Assembly (NCBI GenBank): GCA_026416315.1
Contig: JAOAFK010000005.1
Location: forward strand, 1-36,791
DNA from: Syntrophorhabdaceae bacterium
GTDB lineage: Bacteria; Desulfobacterota; Syntrophorhabdia; Syntrophorhabdales; Syntrophorhabdaceae
Reading direction: 5' to 3'
Length of the DNA stretch: 36,791 nucleotides
The notes below the pieces were generated by a model. That model ran no database searches and was not told the origin of the DNA. It worked only from the letters and a program-made list of their open reading frames with translations. The first letter of the stretch is position 1. Each line of letters begins with the position of its first letter. The translations under genes and the position numbers were made by a program. Below, piece after piece: positions 32,275 through 36,791 of this stretch.

Positions 32275-34004
32275 AAAACCATTATAAATACGATGAATAC
32301 ACTGATGGATCAGAAGAATATCTCTTTGAAATCTTTAAAAATATAAAAAACATAAGCAGTTATCCCACAGAACTACAAAGATATATAAAGGACTGGCCAA
32401 CTCAATATCATCTCTCTTATAAAAGAACTAACCTATTAGAAGGAATTAAAGAACTTTTTAACAATAACTGGAAGGTATTAGAGCTTGGTGGAGGCACAGG
32501 TATACTTACACATTGGTTAGGGGATTTCTTTCAAAAAGTGGATGTAGTTGAAGGTTCATACAAACGGGCAAAAATCATTAGAGAAAGACTTAAAGGTAAA
32601 AAAAATGTAGATGTTATTGTGGATGATATAAGAACAATAGATTTTTCTGAGAAGTACAACTTGATATTGCTTGTAGGTGTTTTAGAATATGTACCGTATT
32701 TCTCTGATACAGGAGATTATTCTGAAACATGCAGGATTTTTCTAAATAAACTGACTGAATATCTGAAAGAAGATGGATTTCTTCTTGTTGCCATGGAAAA
32801 TAAACTTGGGGCTAAATATTTTGCTGGATGTCCTGAAGACCATACAGGTGAAATATTTTATAGTTTAATGGGCTATCCAGAACATGCACCAATCACATTT
32901 AGTAAAAATGAAATTGAAAATTTATTAATAAAAGCAGGGTACGAAGAGATAACATTTTATCACCTTTTTCCAGATTATAAATTTCCAGTATTATTTTTGA
33001 GGGATGATTTTTATATATATGAGGTCGAACCTTCCGGCTGGTTAAGAGGAAATTTTGAGGATTATTCTAAAAAAAGATTATTTTTATACCCTGATGTGCT
33101 ACTTATTGACGCATTTTCAAAAGCCAGATTATTGCAGTATTTTTCAAATTCTTTTTTAATCTTATGCACTAAAAAAAGAGGTCAAATAGATAGATTAAAA
33201 ACAAACTGGATTATTAAAAAATTCTGGAATCCCTTAAATATAAGGCCTGAATTTCATCATACTGTATCTTTAATAAAAGAAGGTGATAAATTTTTAATAG
33301 AAAGGATGCCTTTAAAAGGCAATATATATGACATAGACCTTGGGGATTTTAGATTTCAATTGACCAAAAGTGATGAATTTAAACACGGCAGCCCTTTTTT
33401 AATAGAGATATACAGGGATATTATGAAAAAAGATTATTTAGGAGCGTTAACCAATAAGATGCTCTTTGTTCATAATGAACTTTTAAAACGATATGATACA
33501 TATACAAAAGATAATTACGGTTATCCTTTAATAAAAGGTGAGGCTATTGATTTTACCATCTGGAATCTTTTAAAGAGTGATAACACCCTGATATTTTTTG
33601 ATAAAAAATGGCAGAGCAAAAACCCGCTTTCATCTGATTTTATCCTTTTCAGGTCTTTATTTTATCTATATCAGGACATATATCCGTTTTTAAATGTAGA
33701 TTGTGAATCATTTGTCATAACTATAATAAATTCAATTTTTCCTTTTTATAATAAAGATAGATACTTAAAAAATTTAACCTTAGAAAACACATTTCAAAAT
33801 AGCATTTCCCTGATAAAAAATCACCGTAAAAATACTCAAAATTTTATAGATATACCAGACACAGTTGTACGGAATCTTGGTGAATATAAATTAAAAGAAT
33901 TACAGAATGAGTTAAACTCTATTTACAGGTCAAGGGGTTGGAGAGCACTTTCATTTTACTATAAAATAAGAGATAAAATCTTTCGAATATTAAAAAATTT
34001 ATGA
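32271..34004 (+). CDS. SAM methyltransferase fused to an uncharacterised C-terminal region
   Basis: This 577-residue cytoplasmic protein starts at GTG 32271, overlapping the wzt stop (GTGA). Residues about 55-240 form a class I methyltransferase, with motif I KVLELGGGTGILTHWLGD (about 68-85), the acidic VVEGSYKRAKIIRERL and the post-motif LVGVLEYVP. The following roughly 330 residues are unlike any domain I can name and contain many aromatic and lysine residues. The extreme C-terminus (SRGWRALSFYYKIRDK) matches a tail seen on glycan-locus glycosyltransferases and methyltransferases, possibly a membrane or partner-binding helix. It probably modifies the exported glycan or its lipid-linked sugar; the substrate is unknown. 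Confidence 0.75.
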   Translation: MKNHYKYDEYTDGSEEYLFEIFKNIKNISSYPTELQRYIKDWPTQYHLSYKRTNLLEGIKELFNNNWKVLELGGGTGILTHWLGDFFQKVDVVEGSYKRAKIIRERLKGKKNVDVIVDDIRTIDFSEKYNLILLVGVLEYVPYFSDTGDYSETCRIFLNKLTEYLKEDGFLLVAMENKLGAKYFAGCPEDHTGEIFYSLMGYPEHAPITFSKNEIENLLIKAGYEEITFYHLFPDYKFPVLFLRDDFYIYEVEPSGWLRGNFEDYSKKRLFLYPDVLLIDAFSKARLLQYFSNSFLILCTKKRGQIDRLKTNWIIKKFWNPLNIRPEFHHTVSLIKEGDKFLIERMPLKGNIYDIDLGDFRFQLTKSDEFKHGSPFLIEIYRDIMKKDYLGALTNKMLFVHNELLKRYDTYTKDNYGYPLIKGEAIDFTIWNLLKSDNTLIFFDKKWQSKNPLSSDFILFRSLFYLYQDIYPFLNVDCESFVITIINSIFPFYNKDRYLKNLTLENTFQNSISLIKNHRKNTQNFIDIPDTVVRNLGEYKLKELQNELNSIYRSRGWRALSFYYKIRDKIFRILKNL

Positions 34005-34024
34005 TTCCTTATAGAAGTCCATGA

Positions 34025-35038
34025 ATGAATATGCCAAAAGTTACTGTTATCATAATAAACTTCAATGCCCCAGATAATACAATAAAATGTATTGATGCTC
34101 TTAAAAGTCAAACCTTCAAAGACTTTGATGTTGTTTTAATTGATAATGGTTCTGATTTAGACTCTATCAACACCCTAAAAATCTTTTTATCAGAAAGAGA
34201 TTTTTTTGATTTTAAGATAACATTCGTGCAATTAAATAAAAATTTAGGTTTTTCAGGGGGTAACAATAAAGCATTAGAATTATCAACAGGTAAATATATA
34301 GCCTTATTAAATAATGATACAGTTGCCGAGCCCAACTGGTTGGGTGAACTTGTTTCTGCCATGGAAATGTATCCAGAAGTAGGGGCTTGTGCTTCCAAAA
34401 TTCTTGTTTATGATTCCCATATCATAGATAGTGCAGGCGATGGTTTTTTAAGGACCCTTAAAGGTTATAAAAGAGGAGAAGGTAAAAATAAAGAAAGTTA
34501 TTCAAACAGAGAATTTGTTTTCGGTGCTTGTGCTGCTGCTGCTTTATATAGAAAAGAAATGATAGATGAAATTGGTTTTCTTGATGAAGATTTCTTTCTT
34601 ATCCATGAGGACACGGATTTTAATTTCAGGATCCAGCTTGCAGGATGGAAAGTATTGTATGTGCCGACTGCTATTGTTTATCATAAGGTAAGGTCATCAA
34701 TAAAAAGACACAGTTATATTGAAACCTTTTTCACAATGAGAAATAGCTATCTTTTGAAGATAAAAAGTATACCTTTGGGGGTGTTATTTTATTGCTTACC
34801 CGAAGTTTTATTGTCATTTTTTTTGGAATTTTTATATTTCTGTATAAAACACAGGCAGGTAAAGCTCTATTTCAAGGCAATTGGTTCTGCCATTGTTTTG
34901 ATGCCAAAGATGTTAAAGAAAAGAAAAATTATCCTTAAAACAAAAAAGGTGGATAATAAATATTTATTAGGAATGCTCACACCTGTATTTGAAAAAGGTG
35001 TTTTTAGAATAAAGATTAGAAAATTCCTTTATGATTAG
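34025..35038 (+). CDS. GT2 glycosyltransferase, rhamnosyltransferase-like
   Basis: This 337-residue family 2 glycosyltransferase adds a sugar to the growing lipid-linked glycan at the cytoplasmic face. Motifs are VTVIIINFNAPDNT, NLGFSGGNNKALELS (nucleotide-sugar binding), the metal motif LLNNDT, and the catalytic EDTDFNFRIQLAG. A C-terminal hydrophobic stretch (about 250-275) probably associates with the membrane. The pattern is that of WbbL-type rhamnosyltransferases; the sugar donor is not certain. ATG 34025 is chosen, with ATG 34031 also possible. It ends 8 bp into the next gene. Confidence 0.88.
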   Translation: MNMPKVTVIIINFNAPDNTIKCIDALKSQTFKDFDVVLIDNGSDLDSINTLKIFLSERDFFDFKITFVQLNKNLGFSGGNNKALELSTGKYIALLNNDTVAEPNWLGELVSAMEMYPEVGACASKILVYDSHIIDSAGDGFLRTLKGYKRGEGKNKESYSNREFVFGACAAAALYRKEMIDEIGFLDEDFFLIHEDTDFNFRIQLAGWKVLYVPTAIVYHKVRSSIKRHSYIETFFTMRNSYLLKIKSIPLGVLFYCLPEVLLSFFLEFLYFCIKHRQVKLYFKAIGSAIVLMPKMLKKRKIILKTKKVDNKYLLGMLTPVFEKGVFRIKIRKFLYD

Positions 35039-35924
35039 TGTGATTATACCTACATATAATGCTGAAAAGTTTTTAGAAAAGCTTTTTATTTCCCTTGAAT
35101 CACAGACTGTTACGTGTGAAGTGATTATCGTTGATTCTTCCTCATCAGATAATACGGTTCATATAGCAAAATCATGTGGTGCCATGGTAATCTCTATAAA
35201 AAAAGAAGATTTTAATCACGGTTTGGTAAGAAATATGGGGGCAAAGCATGCAAAGGGTGATGTGTTTGTCTTTATGACGCAGGATGCATTACCATTTGAA
35301 GCATATGCCATAGAAAAATTGATAGAGCCCCTTGGGGTCTTTAAAAAAAATAATGCACACGATATTATAGGTGCATCATACGGAAGACAGATACCACATG
35401 AATCAGCCAAACCAATAGAAAGATTTGCAAGGGTTTATAATTATCCGGATATGCCATCTGTAAAGTGTAAAGGTGATATAGAAAAATCAGATATAAAGAC
35501 ATTTTTTTTCAGTAATGTGTTTTCTGCTGTCCGAAAAGATGTGTTTGAGAGTGTTGGTGGCTTCCCTGAAGACCTCTATATGTTTGAGGACATGCTTTTT
35601 GCCGCAAAACTCATGCAAAGGGGGTATAAAATCGCCTATGTTTCAGATGCGAAAGTAATACATTCCCATAATCTTTCATGTTTTGAACAGTTCAAGAGAT
35701 ATTTTTTTGCAGGAATTTCTTTTAAAAAAAATAGATGGTTTCTTGAATTATCTAAAGCAGAGGGAGAAGGTTTAAATTTTTTAAAGGAGGAACTGAGATA
35801 CCTAATTAGACACCATGCATATCCATGGCTTATTTATGCCCTTATTGAGGCAGTATTTAAGTATGCAGGATATAAAATCGGGACAAATTATGATAAAATC
35901 CCTTTTTTGAAAAGAAAATTTTAA
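35031..35924 (+). CDS. GT2 glycosyltransferase
   Basis: This 297-residue GT2 enzyme opens ISVIIPTYNAEKFLEKL and has IIVDSSSSDNT, the segment FNHGLVRNMGAKHAKGDVF ending in the TQDA acidic motif, and the later MFEDMLFAAKLMQRG. The FNHG...RN.GA..A.GD pattern is typical of rhamnosyl- and related polysaccharide transferases. It overlaps the preceding GT2 gene by 8 bp and the following sugar-transferase gene by one base (TAATG). It contains A8 (35343-35350) and T8 (35502-35509) tracts but the frame is intact. Confidence 0.88.
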   Translation: MISVIIPTYNAEKFLEKLFISLESQTVTCEVIIVDSSSSDNTVHIAKSCGAMVISIKKEDFNHGLVRNMGAKHAKGDVFVFMTQDALPFEAYAIEKLIEPLGVFKKNNAHDIIGASYGRQIPHESAKPIERFARVYNYPDMPSVKCKGDIEKSDIKTFFFSNVFSAVRKDVFESVGGFPEDLYMFEDMLFAAKLMQRGYKIAYVSDAKVIHSHNLSCFEQFKRYFFAGISFKKNRWFLELSKAEGEGLNFLKEELRYLIRHHAYPWLIYALIEAVFKYAGYKIGTNYDKIPFLKRKF

Positions 35925-36791
35925 TGAAGAAAGGCCTTTATTACCATAATTTAATTTTTCTTGTAGTAGATATTTTAACCATCTACCTTTCCATAGTCCT
36001 TGCCTTTTACACAAGGCCTGTAATCGGTCTTGTCATCCCCCTTGTTCCTTTAAGTCATGATTTGACCGTTTATTTATATAAATTCTGGATTATTATCACA
36101 ATCATTGTTTTGATAGCTTATTATAGGGGATATAGTTTGATTATAAATGTCTGGGACGAGCTTTTGATTTTCTTAAAGGTCTTGTCCATTTCTTTTCTTT
36201 TAGTCTGGATGATAATCTCCCTTCAGAAAGGAGGTGAGAAAGTTTCACGCATAATAATAACCCTGTCATTTTTCTATATGCTCTTTTTAATGCCTTTGAT
36301 GAGATTTATTTTTAAATATATTATGTATAAAATTTATGAGTTACGAAAGCCTGCATATATCTTTTATTCAGGATGGGGCAAAACAACAGATGAGCTAATC
36401 TCTATCATCAACAGAGAATGGTATTCTGGTTACAGGATAGATGGTTACATAGACAATTTATTAGATTTAAAAAAAAGAGAGATCGAGGTATGTTTTGTAC
36501 CCATCAAATCCATAGATGAAGAAAAGATTAAGTCCATAAAACCTTATGTTAAACATTTCATCTTAATATCGGAAATCCCTGGCCTTTCTTTTATGAATAC
36601 AGAGATAAAAACATTTTTGAACAGTAATATTGCCCTGATAACAGTGTCGAAAGGTCTCCTTTCCACCCAGAGGATTTTTATAAAAAGAATGCTCGATGTT
36701 TTTCTTTCAATATTAGGATTAATTTTATTTTTACCGTTTTTTTTAATCATACCTTTGATGATAAAGATGGACTCAAAAGGGCCTGTGATTT
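35924..36791 (+). CDS. Polyprenyl-phosphate sugar-1-phosphate transferase, 3' partial
   Basis: The frame opens at ATG 35924 and is still open at the last base, so about 289 residues are visible. It begins MKKGLYYHNLIFLVVDIL and has about four N-terminal membrane helices (to about residue 140), a soluble CoA-binding-like region (IFYSGWGKTTDELIS), then the start of the bacterial sugar transferase domain (IKRMLDVFLSILGLILF, then MDSKGPVI) as in WbaP/WcaJ/WecB-like proteins. Such enzymes start O-antigen or capsule assembly by moving sugar-1-phosphate to undecaprenyl phosphate. The catalytic region lies beyond the window. It is the last gene seen in the polysaccharide operon. Confidence 0.9.
   Translation, partial: MKKGLYYHNLIFLVVDILTIYLSIVLAFYTRPVIGLVIPLVPLSHDLTVYLYKFWIIITIIVLIAYYRGYSLIINVWDELLIFLKVLSISFLLVWMIISLQKGGEKVSRIIITLSFFYMLFLMPLMRFIFKYIMYKIYELRKPAYIFYSGWGKTTDELISIINREWYSGYRIDGYIDNLLDLKKREIEVCFVPIKSIDEEKIKSIKPYVKHFILISEIPGLSFMNTEIKTFLNSNIALITVSKGLLSTQRIFIKRMLDVFLSILGLILFLPFFLIIPLMIKMDSKGPVI

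Noticed and set aside
35343..35509. A8 (35343-35350) and T8 (35502-35509) tracts in the second GT2 gene as slippage switches
   Set aside because: The reading frame continues normally through both and the protein is full length, so nothing indicates a switch.

Overview
The window looks like the chromosome of an AT-rich, Gram-negative, strictly anaerobic bacterium. Signs of a Gram-negative envelope are an O-antigen ligase-like protein, a Wzm/Wzt exporter and a lipoprotein signal. Signs of anaerobic life are a ferredoxin-linked 2-oxoacid oxidoreductase and a class I hybrid cluster protein. Gene content and protein flavour resemble syntrophic or sulfate-reducing deltaproteobacteria (Desulfobacterota); that placement is inference from recognition, not from a search. 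I saw no tRNA, rRNA, CRISPR array, transposase or integrase.

Layout. (1) 1-3334: the C-terminal half of SMC (cut by the window edge), a convergent pcm with an export signal, and a PhoU-like helical protein with its own promoter. (2) 3340-12494, minus strand: a tight ten-gene operon read korD-korA-korB-korC-sucC-sucD-nadK-recN-GNAT(argA-like)-pmbA. It joins 2-oxoglutarate:ferredoxin oxidoreductase to succinyl-CoA ligase, followed by NAD kinase, a DNA-repair ATPase, an acetyltransferase and a TldE-type protein. (3) 12571-20387, minus strand: nifS-ligA-queH-DUF2905, then HDAC-like amidohydrolase-comEC-small zinc-ribbon-like protein-yjbQ, with many start/stop overlaps. (4) 20469-24615: a Crp/Fnr regulator divergent from hcp, sharing an FNR-like dyad, followed by a Tat-exported iron-sulfur protein and a membrane cytochrome b with no catalytic subunit nearby. 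(5) 24673-26657: a cyclophilin-fold protein, a queuosine-precursor transporter (YhhQ) and a lipoprotein-type SAM methyltransferase. (6) 26703-36791, plus strand: a surface-polysaccharide operon with an O-antigen ligase/TPR protein, a large membrane protein split at a T10 tract, Wzm, a short Wzt, a methyltransferase-containing protein, two GT2 glycosyltransferases and a partial polyprenyl-phosphate sugar transferase that runs off the end.

How the genes work together. Kor and Suc interconvert 2-oxoglutarate, succinyl-CoA and succinate with ferredoxin and nucleotide triphosphate. The Crp/Fnr-hcp pair looks like a nitrosative-stress switch: the dyad centre lies 41.5 bp upstream of the start predicted from the hcp -10 box, the class II activator position. 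QueH and YhhQ together suggest queuosine synthesis plus precursor salvage. The polysaccharide operon supplies lipid-linked initiation, chain assembly, ABC export and ligation. Two homopolymer tracts (A7 at the start of the ligase frame, T10 inside the next gene) sit at reading-frame breaks and could be phase-variable switches, slippage sites or sequence errors.
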